Source of the DNA: Clostridia bacterium
GTDB taxonomy: Bacteria > Bacillota > Clostridia > Christensenellales > CAG-1252
DNA length: 50,003 nt
NCBI GenBank assembly: GCA_017444385.1
Contig: JAFSWQ010000015.1
Location: 1 to 50,003 of the forward strand
Reading direction: 5' to 3'
Position numbers and translations under genes: made by a program. Positions 1 through 9,049 of the stretch are shown here, one piece after another; positions within the stretch are counted from its first letter, which is position 1, and each line of letters starts with the position of its first letter. The notes under the pieces were generated by a model. It was not told where the DNA came from, ran no database searches, and was given only the letters and a program-made list of their open reading frames with translations.

Positions 1-353
1 CTCACCATCAAACGATGGTTTCGTTGTTGCTTGCCTATTCCTCTTTCTCACAAACGCAAGCGTTTGTTCGAGCCTCGCTTCGCGAGTTTTTTCTCGTCAT
101 GTTGAGCGAAGTCGAAACATCTCAACCGAATTGTTCTTTATAAGTGGATTACCGCTTGTTAGGGGATTCCTCGACGACGCTCGGAATGACGTACTATTAT
201 TTATACGCGAACGAAGTGAGCAATCGAGAAAACCCAAAAGGTTTTCGAGAAAGAGGAACGACCGAGCAAAAATGAAGTTGAGAATTTTTCTCAACGAATA
301 AAAAGCGAAAGTCGTGACGAGTTGAGCGAAGTTGAAACATCTCTTCCGCTACT
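1..353. repeat. Dispersed intergenic repeat cluster (R2, R1, R2 variant)
   Basis: No gene is seen here. Bases 1-88 are an R2 unit: CTCACCATC, an inverted CGATGG, then GCTTGCCTATTCCTCTTTCTC, CAAACG/CGTTTG arms and a CTCGCTTCGCGAG end. Bases about 94-125 are an R1 unit (GTCATGTTGAGCGAAGTCGA then AACATCTC). About 210-320 is a diverged inverted R2 copy, followed by a second R1 unit at 312-347. The same units recur in almost every long gap of the window. Confidence 0.85.
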
Positions 354-935
354 TCAATTCATACTGTCTACCGTCTTGCCGAAGCTGTCGCCGAAGGCGG
401 ACATAAACCAATCAACTTCTTCAAGACCCATATCGCTTATACGCTGCTTTGTGGATATCAACGCTTGCTTGAAATCGTCGTTGCCCATAGAAGTTTCTTC
501 CACGCATTTGACGTATGCGGAAATGGTGTCCGCCGCTTTTATCAATTTGCCTTCCAACGAGTCCTTCGAGTAGGTGAAAAGCTTTTCGTAATCCGCGCGT
601 AATACTTCGGGAAGGGTGGATAGAAGTTTTTCGTTCGCAGCCGTTTCCACGGTCTTGTACGCGTCGTTTATGTATTGGTTGTTGTGCTTTATAGGCGTCG
701 GCATATCTCCGGTGAGGACTTCGTGCGCGTCGTGATAGAGCGCGACTACCGCCATTTTGTCTGCGTCAAGGTTTTTGCCGAAGACGTTGTTTGCGATTAG
801 CCCGAGCGCGTGCGCTACGCAAGAGGTGAACATACTATGCTCGGCGTCGTTTTCTTGCCGGCAATTCCGCATAAGCGACCAGCGGGATATCAACGTCAAT
901 CGTGATATATAAGCGAAAAAATTTGCGTTTTCCAT
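354..935 (-). CDS. yfbR: YfbR-like HD-domain 5'-deoxynucleotidase
   Basis: Predicted cytosolic metal-dependent phosphohydrolase that dephosphorylates deoxyribonucleoside 5'-monophosphates, by analogy with E. coli YfbR (199 residues; 193 here). The HD metal ligands are visible as H33 (AEHS), H68-D69 (YHDAHE) and D136 (KAADT). R18-W19, the pair linked to deoxyribose selectivity in YfbR, and the TGD motif at about 76-78 are also present. The start lies 6-12 bases after an AAGGAT/AAGG site. The gene is single and diverges from the ABC gene. A minus-strand promoter with -35 TTGAAT and -10 TAAAAT, spacer 17, lies at 980-1008. Confidence 0.9.
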   Translation of the reverse strand: MENANFFAYISRLTLISRWSLMRNCRQENDAEHSMFTSCVAHALGLIANNVFGKNLDADKMAVVALYHDAHEVLTGDMPTPIKHNNQYINDAYKTVETAANEKLLSTLPEVLRADYEKLFTYSKDSLEGKLIKAADTISAYVKCVEETSMGNDDFKQALISTKQRISDMGLEEVDWFMSAFGDSFGKTVDSMN

Positions 936-979
936 AATTCCTTATCCTTTTTAAGATTCTCGTTTAAGTTTCTCGTTTA

Positions 980-1008
980 ATTTTAACATATTTGAAAGGG
1001 TTATTCAA
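980..1008 (-). promoter_or_regulatory. Sigma-A type promoter for yfbR
   Basis: Read on the minus strand, -35 TTGAAT (1003-1008) and -10 TAAAAT (980-985) are separated by 17 bases. It sits back to back with the promoter of the divergent ABC gene, only six bases from that promoter's -35 box. Confidence 0.55.
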
Positions 1009-1014
1009 GCGCTG

Positions 1015-1044
1015 TTGACAAGTAACCGTAAATAAGTTTATAAT
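1015..1044 (+). promoter_or_regulatory. Consensus promoter, probably giving a leaderless mRNA
   Basis: Perfect -35 TTGACA (1015-1020) and perfect -10 TATAAT (1039-1044) with an 18-base spacer. The ATG of the ABC gene begins at 1051, six bases after the -10 box, where transcription would normally start. No ribosome-binding site fits between them. Confidence 0.75.
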
Positions 1045-1050
1045 TATTTT

Positions 1051-2094
1051 ATGAGCGAATTGCGTTTGGAAAATTTCACTTTGAGTTACTTCGGGCACCC
1101 CGACGCCCTACATTCCGTCGACCACGTCTTCACCGAGGGCGTGAATTGTCTTTTTGCCGAGGAAGGCTCGGGCAAAACCTCTTTATTAAAGGGTATAGCG
1201 GGCATAAATAAGTATCACGCGGGTAGCGTTTTGCTCGACTCGTCCCCTCTCGTTTACGGCGCGAATTCGCAAGTGAATATGGTCTTCGACGATTTGGGGT
1301 TATTCGAGAAACGCTCGATTAGATACAACCTCGAATATCCTTTGAAGTTGCGGAAGTACCCCGCCGATCGTATAGACGCTCTCGTGAAAGAGGGAATGGC
1401 GAGATTTGATTTGCCCGACCTCGTTCTCGACCAAAAAGCGTTCAGGGTAAGCCCCGAAAACCGCGTGAAAACCGCTCTTATCCGCGCTTTCTACCGCGAA
1501 ACGCCGGTGCTAATGCTCGACGATCCGTTGAAGTCGCTTTCCCCGACCGTTAGGCAAAAACTCTTTTTGAAACTCGCCCTTGAATTGAAAAAGCGCAGCG
1601 GGGTGATAATCTACGCGACCGACGTTTGGAAGGAAGCCGAAATACTCTCTTCGCCCACCCTCGTTTTGTCGTACGGCTATTCGCTCGAAGAGGGGCTGCC
1701 CAAAGATATCGCGCGTTCCCCGAAGTGCCTTTCCACCGCTAAAAACGCCCTACCTTTCTATAACGCCCTGCCTATGACGATATCAAACGGTCGCCCCGTC
1801 GTTTCAGGCGTTGAACTACCCGACTTCTTGCCCGAATCGGTGGTAAAGAGCTTCGAGGGTAAGGCGCTCGTCCTCGGGTTTCCGCCCGAAGGAATAGTGG
1901 AAAACGGCGTTGATCTTAATATAGAAGTCAAGGAAATTTTGACCGTTTCAAGCGAAACGCCTACCTATTTGCTTTACTCGGGCGATAGGTCGTTCTACTC
2001 TCATGTTGACGTAAAAAATATAAAAATAGATCTTGACGCGTGCGTCGTGTTCGACGAAGTAACCGAAGTCGCGTTGTCGAAAAAGAAGGTATAA
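1051..2094 (+). CDS. Degenerate ABC-transporter ATP-binding protein (MalK/UgpC-like layout)
   Basis: 347 residues: an ABC nucleotide-binding domain at about 1-225 and a C-terminal extension of about 120 residues in the place of the MalK-type regulatory domain. Walker A is AEEGSGKT (36-43), with the first Gly changed to Ala but Lys42 kept. The Q-loop Gln is Asp80 (MVFDD), the LSGGQ signature is VSPEN (133-137), the Walker B Glu is Asp158 (LMLDDP), and the switch His is missing (YATD for YVTHD). ATP binding may survive, but normal hydrolysis is doubtful. No permease gene is adjacent. It ends one base before the protease gene, so the two are probably co-transcribed. The substrate is unknown; a non-transport or regulatory ABC protein is possible. 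Confidence 0.75.
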   Translation: MSELRLENFTLSYFGHPDALHSVDHVFTEGVNCLFAEEGSGKTSLLKGIAGINKYHAGSVLLDSSPLVYGANSQVNMVFDDLGLFEKRSIRYNLEYPLKLRKYPADRIDALVKEGMARFDLPDLVLDQKAFRVSPENRVKTALIRAFYRETPVLMLDDPLKSLSPTVRQKLFLKLALELKKRSGVIIYATDVWKEAEILSSPTLVLSYGYSLEEGLPKDIARSPKCLSTAKNALPFYNALPMTISNGRPVVSGVELPDFLPESVVKSFEGKALVLGFPPEGIVENGVDLNIEVKEILTVSSETPTYLLYSGDRSFYSHVDVKNIKIDLDACVVFDEVTEVALSKKKV

Positions 2095-2095
2095 A

Positions 2096-3343
2096 ATGAA
2101 AAAAACACTCGTTATATTATTGATTATTTGCATAGCGTTATCCGCGACTTTTGCTGTCGGGTGTAGCGATTCGAAGAAGCAAAACGCCACGGTGGACGCG
2201 AATTGGTCGGACGATTTCGACTTTTTAGGTAAGGTCTACGATTACGTTAAAGAGGGGTATATCTCGTCGGTCAACGTGGACGAGTTGGATAGAGCGGCGG
2301 CTCAAGCGATAATCGAAAGCCTCGATCCGTTTTCCTATATCACCGACAATTCCATTCCTTTGGTGGACAGCGCGAGCATAGGAATATTTTTGAGCATATC
2401 CAAATATAACGAATACCGTATAACCTACGTCGTAGAGGGTATGCCGGCGTCCCAAGAAATAGACGGTTTCAAACTCTCTCGAGGCGACGAAATATACGCC
2501 GTGAACGGCGAACGCGTAGAGGGGTTGTCGGTTTCGGGCTTCGACGAATTGACCCGCGGAGGCGTGGGCACCGCGCTCACTCTTACCGTAAAGAGAAACG
2601 GCGAGATCGTGGGGGATTACACCTACGAAAAGACCCACGACACAATGCCGAAAGCCTATTATATAGGGGATCTCGGCGATACGGGATATATCAAATTGAC
2701 CTCTTTTTCGGACGGTAAGACCGAGGACGGAAAGGTGGTAAGCACCAACGATATCTTCGACGAATGCGTGGAAAAATTCAAAGAGGAAGGCAAAAAATCC
2801 CTCATTCTCGATCTTCGCGACAACCCCGGCGGCTCGTCGTTGATACTCGCGCATATCGCCTCGTATTTCGTGCCTTTGAAAGAGGAAAAACAGGATATAC
2901 TATGCTTAAAATACGAAAAGAGCGGTCAGGAAGTCTACGTTTCCGTGACCGAGGATAACTATCTCGACGTCCCCGTAGTCGTGCTTGTAAACGGCAATTC
3001 CGCGTCCGCAGCCGAGGCTTTGACGGGCGCGATAAGGGCGTTTAACCCTAAAGGCACCATCGTCGGCGAAAACACCTCCGGCAAGGGGGTATTCCAATCT
3101 TCGCCTAAAAAGATAAGCGACAAAACGATAGACTCGGATAAGACTTTCGAGAGCAGTTATTACGTTTATTTAGTAGCGGGATATTACTATATCATCGACG
3201 AAAAAGCGGAGGGCGGTAGATACAATATTCACAATAATCCCATCGTCCCCGACGTTGTGGTCAAACCCAACGAGAAGATCGCTTCGCTCGAAGAAGACGC
3301 CGAGATCGTTACGGCGCTCGAAATCCTCGCGGGGAAGGAATGA
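2096..3343 (+). CDS. S41-family C-terminal processing protease, lipoprotein
   Basis: 415 residues. An N-terminal hydrophobic stretch ends in a lipobox-like AVGC (Cys23), so the protein is probably lipid-anchored outside the membrane. A PDZ-like segment covers about 95-175 (LSRGDEIYAVNG). The S41 core follows: GYIKLTSF at 198-204, LILDLRDNPGG at 236-246, NSASAAE with the predicted nucleophile Ser304, and TSGKG with the general base Lys330. This is the Ser/Lys dyad of CtpA/Tsp enzymes, which cut proteins near their C terminus. It directly follows the degenerate ABC gene. The sequence does not show its substrate. A spore-signalling CtpB role is only one option. Confidence 0.88.
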   Translation: MKKTLVILLIICIALSATFAVGCSDSKKQNATVDANWSDDFDFLGKVYDYVKEGYISSVNVDELDRAAAQAIIESLDPFSYITDNSIPLVDSASIGIFLSISKYNEYRITYVVEGMPASQEIDGFKLSRGDEIYAVNGERVEGLSVSGFDELTRGGVGTALTLTVKRNGEIVGDYTYEKTHDTMPKAYYIGDLGDTGYIKLTSFSDGKTEDGKVVSTNDIFDECVEKFKEEGKKSLILDLRDNPGGSSLILAHIASYFVPLKEEKQDILCLKYEKSGQEVYVSVTEDNYLDVPVVVLVNGNSASAAEALTGAIRAFNPKGTIVGENTSGKGVFQSSPKKISDKTIDSDKTFESSYYVYLVAGYYYIIDEKAEGGRYNIHNNPIVPDVVVKPNEKIASLEEDAEIVTALEILAGKE

Positions 3344-3883
3344 TAATTTGCTAGGCGAAATCGTCATAGGCTGCGCTTTTACTCACCATCTAACGATGGC
3401 TTTGTTGTTGCTTGCCTATTCCTCTTTCTCGCAAACGTTTTGCGTTTGCTCGAGCCTCGCTTCGCGAGGTTTATACTCGTCATGTTGAGCGAAGTCGAAA
3501 CATCTCTTCCTTGTCAAAAAGGGAAATATATAATTACTCATTGTTAGGGGATACTTCGACTCGTCATAGGCTGCGCTTTTACTCACCATCTATAATGATT
3601 TCGTTCTTGCTTGCCTATTCCTCTTTATCGCAAACGCAAGCGTTTGTTCGAGCCTCGCTTCGCGAGTTTTTTCTCGTCATGTTGAGCGAAGTCGAAACAT
3701 CTCAACCGAATTGTTCTTTATAAGTGGATTACCACTTGTTAGGGGATTCCTCGACGACGCTCGGAATGACGTACTAAAATGATTTACTCGTCATGTTGAG
3801 CTTGTCGAAACATCTCTTCCGTGCAAAATACCATTCGCAAGAACGTTGGTTTGCCCTTCCTTCGTGAATTTTTATCAATTCGC
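3344..3883. repeat. Dispersed repeat cluster between protease gene and yicC
   Basis: Noncoding. R2 units lie at about 3381-3470 and 3581-3667. R1 units lie at about 3477-3510, 3675-3707 and 3787-3820. The segment 3602-3778 nearly duplicates 20-200 at the window start, so an R2+R1 pair spreads as one composite block. Short open frames here encode only translated repeat (MLSEVETS-type peptides). Confidence 0.8.
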
Positions 3884-3912
3884 TTGACAAGAAAAATTGT
3901 TTATTATAAAAT
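3884..3912 (+). promoter_or_regulatory. Sigma-A type promoter for the yicC-priA operon
   Basis: -35 TTGACA (3884-3889) and -10 TAAAAT (3907-3912) with a 17-base spacer, about 60 bases before the yicC start. Confidence 0.7.
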
Positions 3913-3975
3913 TTATTAAATATTATTATTTATGCGTGCGTCGCGCGTTAACGCGGAGCGCATACGAGGCGTGTT

Positions 3976-4848
3976 ATGTTCAGTATGACGGGATTCGGAA
4001 AAGGCGAAATGGGCTTGGAAGGCAAGAGCGTGTCGGTAGAGTTGAAATCGGTCAACCATCGTTTTCTCGACCTCTATTTGAGAATACCCGCCACCTTGAA
4101 CTTTGCCGAAGATTACGTTAGAAAGGCTCTTCAAAACGCGTTTTCCCGCGGGCATATCGAATGTACGGTCTCTTTCGTCAAAGAGGGCGCTTTAAGTAAA
4201 AAATTCGTCGTGGACGAAGCCGCCGCGATGAACTATCTCGACCTCGCCGCTTCGGTCGCAAACGAATACGGTATCGTTAACGATTTGGGCGTTAAAGACC
4301 TTTTCAGGCTGCCTTCGGTTTTGGTGGAAGAGAAGATCGAAGATAACGAGGAAGAGCTGCAACTATTGCTCTCGGTCGCTTTAGAGTCCGCCATATCCTC
4401 TCTAAAAGAGATGAGAGGCAGAGAAGGGGAAAACCTCAAAAAGACGCTTTCGTCCCACCTCGACGTGGTAGCCGAGCTTACCGAGGCCGCCAAGATGCGC
4501 GCGCCTAAAGTGGTGGACGATTATCGAGAGAAGCTCTCTAAACGCGTCAAAGATTACCTATCCGACGTCGAACTTGACGAAGCCCGTCTTCTCAACGAAG
4601 TCGCTTTTTATTCGGACAAGGTGAACGTGGACGAAGAGATAAACCGCTTGTTCTCTCACGTCGATCAATTCGGCGAATTATTGGAGAGCGCGCCCGCAGG
4701 CAAGAAAATGGATTTCCTTTTACAAGAAATGAATAGAGAAGTAAACACATTGGGAAGTAAAGCGAACGACGCCGAGTTGCTTAACCTGGTCGTTTCCTTG
4801 AAGAACGAACTTGAAAAAATGCGCGAGCAGGTTCAAAACGTAGAATGA
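3976..4848 (+). CDS. yicC: YicC-family endoribonuclease
   Basis: 290 residues, the usual family length. The N terminus MFSMTGFGKG matches the family hallmark (S)MTGFG. VELKSVNHRFLD at about 22-33 and the C-terminal segment KMDFLLQEMNREVNTLGSK are also typical. YicC proteins are reported RNA endonucleases linked to RNA turnover. The start has GAGG six bases upstream. It is the first gene of a run ending with priA and overlaps gmk by four bases (ATGA). The remA (DUF370) gene that often lies between yicC and gmk in Firmicutes is absent. Confidence 0.93.
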   Translation: MFSMTGFGKGEMGLEGKSVSVELKSVNHRFLDLYLRIPATLNFAEDYVRKALQNAFSRGHIECTVSFVKEGALSKKFVVDEAAAMNYLDLAASVANEYGIVNDLGVKDLFRLPSVLVEEKIEDNEEELQLLLSVALESAISSLKEMRGREGENLKKTLSSHLDVVAELTEAAKMRAPKVVDDYREKLSKRVKDYLSDVELDEARLLNEVAFYSDKVNVDEEINRLFSHVDQFGELLESAPAGKKMDFLLQEMNREVNTLGSKANDAELLNLVVSLKNELEKMREQVQNVE

Positions 4849-5477
4849 CGATGAAAGGATTACTATTGGTATTATCCGGTCCTTCGGGGGTCGGCAAAAG
4901 CACTATACACAACATATTCAAAGAGAAAAACGCCGATTTCAAACTTTCGGTGAGCGTTACCACGAGGAAGCCGAGAGAGGGTGAACAAGAAGGCGTTAAT
5001 TACTACTACCGCACCAAAGAGGAATTCGACCGCCTTGTTCGGGAAGACGCGTTTTTGGAACACGTTTGCTTTTCGGGGAATTGCTACGGCACGCTTAAAA
5101 GCGAGATAGACCGTATAACCTCGGCGGGGAATAACGTCGTCCTTGACGTCGAAGCGGTGGGCGCGTTGAACATTAAAAAGAAATACCCCGAAGCCGTACT
5201 CGTCTTCATCCTTCCCCCTTCATATCAAGTCCTTTGCGACCGTTTGTGCGGGCGAAACAGCGAGAGCGAAGAGGAAGTCAAAGCAAGGCTCGCCACCTTC
5301 AAAGAGCAGGTCGGTTACGCCGATAAATACGATTACGTCGTGATAAACGAGGATAGAGATCTTTGCGCAGAGCAAGTGCAAAAGATATTAGAAGCCGAGC
5401 GTTGCGGCGAAAGATACGACTCGTTGAGAGTCGAAAACAACGCAAAATTCATTAGTTCATTATTACTGGAGGTTTAG
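4845..5477 (+). CDS. gmk: Guanylate kinase
   Basis: Makes GDP from GMP and ATP, in the cytosol. The P-loop GPSGVGKS is at 12-19, followed by the GMP-binding region TTRKPREGE and YYYRTKEEF, and by VVLDVEAVGA (DVEVQG in typical enzymes). The length of 210 is normal. The start could be Met1 (4845), which overlaps the yicC stop, or Met3 (4851). Next downstream is rpoZ, as in Bacillus. Confidence 0.95.
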   Translation: MTMKGLLLVLSGPSGVGKSTIHNIFKEKNADFKLSVSVTTRKPREGEQEGVNYYYRTKEEFDRLVREDAFLEHVCFSGNCYGTLKSEIDRITSAGNNVVLDVEAVGALNIKKKYPEAVLVFILPPSYQVLCDRLCGRNSESEEEVKARLATFKEQVGYADKYDYVVINEDRDLCAEQVQKILEAERCGERYDSLRVENNAKFISSLLLEV

Positions 5478-5481
5478 AATT

Positions 5482-5676
5482 ATGTTAGTTGATCCGCCTA
5501 TTGATAAAATTATTAAAATGGCAGACTGTCGTTACGAATTGGTTTGCGCGGTCACGAAGAGAGCGAGAGACCTTATGCAACAAGAGGGCGATTATTTGAA
5601 AGCCAATAACTTGAAACCCATTTCGGTCGCCGCAAAAGAGATCTACGAAGGCAAAGTCGTCATTATCAAAGACTGA
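5482..5676 (+). CDS. rpoZ: RNA polymerase omega subunit
   Basis: 64 residues. It helps assemble the beta' subunit and stabilises core RNA polymerase. Visible signatures are DPPIDKIIKMADCRYELVCA at the N terminus, then KRARDL and KPISVAAKEIYEGKV. A GGAGG site precedes the start by about nine bases. It lies between gmk and coaBC, its usual place, and overlaps coaBC by one base. Confidence 0.95.
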   Translation: MLVDPPIDKIIKMADCRYELVCAVTKRARDLMQQEGDYLKANNLKPISVAAKEIYEGKVVIIKD

Positions 5677-6863
5677 TGAGAAAGAGAGTGCTTTTAGGCG
5701 TTACGGGCGGTATTGCCGCCTATAAGGCGCCGACGATAGCGGGCGCGCTCAAAAGAGCGGGCGTCGACGTTTCCGTCGTAATGACGGACGCCGCCACCAA
5801 GTTCATAACGCCTTTGACTATGGAAACTACGTCGGGTAATCGCGTGATAACGGATATGTTTTCACGCGATTTTCCTTATGAAGTAGAGCATATTTCTTTG
5901 GCGAAAGCGTCCGATCTCGTCCTCGTTGCGCCCGCAACCGCCAACTTTATAGGCAAGGTGGCTCGCGGTATCGCCGACGATATGCTTTCCACCACGATAA
6001 TGGCGTGTAAAGGGATAAAGGTATTCGCCCCCGCTATGAATACGGGTATGATAACCGACCCCGCGTACGAAGAAAACGTAGAGATCTTGAAGAAGCGCGG
6101 CGCGTATTTCATCGAATCGGATTCGGGCGCTTTGGCTTGCGGAGACGTGGGCAAAGGTAGGCTACCCGAGCCGCAAGCGATAGTCGACTACGTGCTCGAT
6201 CTTCTTAAAGTGGAACCCGACTACCTCGGCAAAAAGGTTCTCGTCACCGCGGGAGCCACCGTGGAAACCATAGACGGCGTGCGTTATATCTCTAACTTTT
6301 CAAGCGGAAAAATGGGGATTGCCATCGCCGACGAGGCGTTTCAAAGAGGGGCGGACGTCACTTTGGTATGCGGTAGAGTCACCGCGCCCGTACCTTCTTA
6401 TTTGAAGAGGGTGGACGTCACTTCGTCCGCCGATATGTACGACGCAGTGGTTTCGCGCGCGTTAGAAAACGACGTTATCATTAAAGCCGCCGCGCCCGCC
6501 GACTACACCCCGAAGGCGGTCGCCAAAAACAAGATAAAGAGCGATACTTTGACCCTCGAACTCGTCAAGACCAAAGACATAGCGCAAGCGGTGGGCGAGA
6601 TAAAAGGGGATAGGCTACTCGTCATATTCAGCGCGGAAACCGAGAGTTTACTCGACAACGCGCTCGGTAAATTGAAAAAGAAAAACGCCGACCTCGTCGT
6701 AGCGAACGACGTAACCGAAGAGGGCGCGGGCTTCAACGTGGACACGAATATAGTCACGCTTATCGACCGCGAGGGCAACCTCGAAAAATTCGATAAAATG
6801 CCTAAGGCGAAGGTCGCGAACGTTATACTCGATAAAGTGAAGGAAATATGGTCGCGGAAGTGA
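5676..6863 (+). CDS. coaBC: Bifunctional phosphopantothenoylcysteine decarboxylase/synthetase
   Basis: Two steps of coenzyme A synthesis in one chain of 395 residues. The CoaC flavoprotein half (about 1-180) has GVTGGIAAYK, the catalytic His72 (EVEHISL), PAMN at 119-122 and Cys155 in ALACGDVGKGR. The CoaB half (about 187-395) starts with VLVTAGATVETIDGVRYISN and carries the Lys-rich KNKIKSD region. It partners functionally with coaX (19575-20339) in the same pathway. It overlaps priA by 16 bases. Confidence 0.95.
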   Translation: MRKRVLLGVTGGIAAYKAPTIAGALKRAGVDVSVVMTDAATKFITPLTMETTSGNRVITDMFSRDFPYEVEHISLAKASDLVLVAPATANFIGKVARGIADDMLSTTIMACKGIKVFAPAMNTGMITDPAYEENVEILKKRGAYFIESDSGALACGDVGKGRLPEPQAIVDYVLDLLKVEPDYLGKKVLVTAGATVETIDGVRYISNFSSGKMGIAIADEAFQRGADVTLVCGRVTAPVPSYLKRVDVTSSADMYDAVVSRALENDVIIKAAAPADYTPKAVAKNKIKSDTLTLELVKTKDIAQAVGEIKGDRLLVIFSAETESLLDNALGKLKKKNADLVVANDVTEEGAGFNVDTNIVTLIDREGNLEKFDKMPKAKVANVILDKVKEIWSRK

Positions 6864-9049
6864 TCGTCGACATATCGGCGGGCGAAGTTGATAGAGTCTT
6901 CGACTACCTTATTCCCGAAGATACTAACGTATCGGTGGGGGATAGGGTGAAGGTGAGTTTCGGTAAAATGGCTACCGAAGGTTTCGTCGTGGGGATAAAG
7001 GAAACTTCCTCTTACGACTCGTCGAAACTCAAACCCATCGAAAGTAAGCTCGACGACTTCACCGCGATCATTCCCGAGATGATAGACCTTATGCGTTTTA
7101 TGCAGGATAAGTACGACCTGCGTAAAGCGGATATCCTTCGCTTGTTCATTCCCGCTCAACTACGCGGCGGGCGAGTAAAAGAAAAGGTCAAAACCGCCGT
7201 AAAACTCTCGAAAGACAAGTCTGTGGACGAAATGCTTTCGTCGGTACGCTCGACAGCCGTCGCTCAAAAGGCGATAATCGCGCGTTTGTCCGCGGTTGAA
7301 TGGGAATGGGCTTCCGCGATAAGCGAGGAATTCGGCTCGTCGGCTCTTAATTCCCTCAAAGAAAAGGGCTTCGTCGAATCCTTCGAAATCACCGTCGGGC
7401 GTAAACCCTACGTTTCGTTAGAGGGGGAAAGGCAATCGTTGTCCTTGACTTTAGACCAAAAAAACGCGGTGGAAACCATAGAGAAAACCGCGGGGGAATA
7501 CCTATTGTTCGGCGTTACCGGTTCGGGCAAGACCGAGGTTTACCTCAAATGTATCGAGAGCGTTTTGGAAAAGGGCAAGACCGCTATTATGCTCGTGCCC
7601 GAAATATCCCTAACACCGCAAACCATGAATAGGTTCAGAGGTCGCTTCGGCGATACGGTCGCTCTACTACATAGCGGCTTATCCGCCGGCGAGAGATTCG
7701 ACGAATGGTTGCGGCTCTTAAGAGGGGAAGCGAAGATAGCGGTAGGCGCTCGCTCGGCGATTTTCGCCCCTCTTAAAAACGTGGGTATGATAATCATCGA
7801 CGAGGAACACGACGGGTCTTATTTTAGCGAGACTAATCCTCGCTACAATACCCGCGTGATAGCCGAATTCCGAGCTAAATATAACGGCGCGAGCCTCGTT
7901 TTGGGTTCGGCTACCCCCTCGATAGAAAGTTATTACGACGCGACGAGGGGCAAAAGCACGCTTATAAATATGCCCAACCGCGTAAACAATCGCCTTATGC
8001 CCGATATCAAAGTCGTGGATATGTGCGAGGAAATTAAGAAGGGCAACCGCAGTATTTTCAGCCGTGCGTTCACCGAAGGGCTTGCTTCCGCTTTGAACAA
8101 AGGGGAACAGGCTATGGTGTTCTTGAACCGCCGCGGCTACTCGTCGTTTATGATGTGCAGAAAGTGCGGCTTCGTGATAAAGTGCGCTAATTGCGACGTT
8201 TCGCTCACCTTGCACCGCGAGGACAACCGCCTCAAATGCCACTATTGCGGCGCGCAATACACGGTACCCGCCACCTGCCCCAAGTGCAATTCGGAAAGTA
8301 TTCGTTACGGTAGGGACGGTACCGAAAAGATAGTCGCCGATCTCTCGAAACTTTATCCGAAAGCGCGTTTCTTAAGAATGGATAACGACACGACGAGCGG
8401 CAAGAGCAGCCACCTTTCCATCTTGACTTCGTTTAGAAACGGGGAAGCCGACGTGCTTGTGGGTACGCAAATGATAGCCAAAGGTCACGATTTCCCAAAG
8501 GTGACTTTCGTGGGGATCCTCGACGCGGATATGAGCTTGTACTACGGCGATTATATGAGCATAGAGCGCACCTTCCAACTCGTCACGCAAGTCGCGGGGC
8601 GCGCGGGTAGAGACGAACTCGCGGGGAACGTGGTATTGCAAAGCTACTCGCCCAACCACTACGTTTTCTATTTTGCGTCCAAATACGATTACGAAGGGTT
8701 TTACCGCAAAGAGATAAACGTGAGGGAAATAACCAAATTCCCGCCCTTTACCAAGATAGTGAGGATATTGTTCGCAAGCGAGAGCGAAGACGCGGTGTTC
8801 AGCGCGACCAAGAGGGCTTTGGACGCGGTAAAAGAAATAGAAAAGGACTATACGGGGGAATTCGTTTCCTTAAAGGCGATGAAGAGCCCCGTCAAGAGGA
8901 TAGAGAACAAATATCGCTATCAAATAATGATGAAGCTTAAACGCGAGAAAGAGGACGAGATCATACGCAAGATCTACGACGCTGTGAACGCGTTGAAACT
9001 CCGCGACGTGGGAATATTCGTGGAACAAGACCCGCAGAATTTAAGTTAG
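6848..9049 (+). CDS. priA: Primosomal replication-restart helicase PriA
   Basis: 733 residues. It recognises stalled forks and reloads the replicative helicase. An N-terminal DNA-binding domain (about 1-105) precedes superfamily 2 helicase motifs: Walker A GVTGSGKT at 222-229 and DEEH at 318-321. The inserted zinc region carries eight cysteines as CRKCGF, CANC, CHYC and CPKC. The helicase motif VGTQMIAKGHDFP and the motif VAGRAGR are present. The start inside coaBC gives MVAEVIVDISAGEVDRVF, the normal PriA N terminus. Confidence 0.95.
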   Translation: MVAEVIVDISAGEVDRVFDYLIPEDTNVSVGDRVKVSFGKMATEGFVVGIKETSSYDSSKLKPIESKLDDFTAIIPEMIDLMRFMQDKYDLRKADILRLFIPAQLRGGRVKEKVKTAVKLSKDKSVDEMLSSVRSTAVAQKAIIARLSAVEWEWASAISEEFGSSALNSLKEKGFVESFEITVGRKPYVSLEGERQSLSLTLDQKNAVETIEKTAGEYLLFGVTGSGKTEVYLKCIESVLEKGKTAIMLVPEISLTPQTMNRFRGRFGDTVALLHSGLSAGERFDEWLRLLRGEAKIAVGARSAIFAPLKNVGMIIIDEEHDGSYFSETNPRYNTRVIAEFRAKYNGASLVLGSATPSIESYYDATRGKSTLINMPNRVNNRLMPDIKVVDMCEEIKKGNRSIFSRAFTEGLASALNKGEQAMVFLNRRGYSSFMMCRKCGFVIKCANCDVSLTLHREDNRLKCHYCGAQYTVPATCPKCNSESIRYGRDGTEKIVADLSKLYPKARFLRMDNDTTSGKSSHLSILTSFRNGEADVLVGTQMIAKGHDFPKVTFVGILDADMSLYYGDYMSIERTFQLVTQVAGRAGRDELAGNVVLQSYSPNHYVFYFASKYDYEGFYRKEINVREITKFPPFTKIVRILFASESEDAVFSATKRALDAVKEIEKDYTGEFVSLKAMKSPVKRIENKYRYQIMMKLKREKEDEIIRKIYDAVNALKLRDVGIFVEQDPQNLS

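Noticed and set aside
3412..3723. Small protein genes inside the repeat clusters, such as a 103-codon frame here
   Set aside because: They are translations of R1/R2 repeats (MLSEVETS-type peptides). They lack ribosome sites and recur wherever the repeat occurs.
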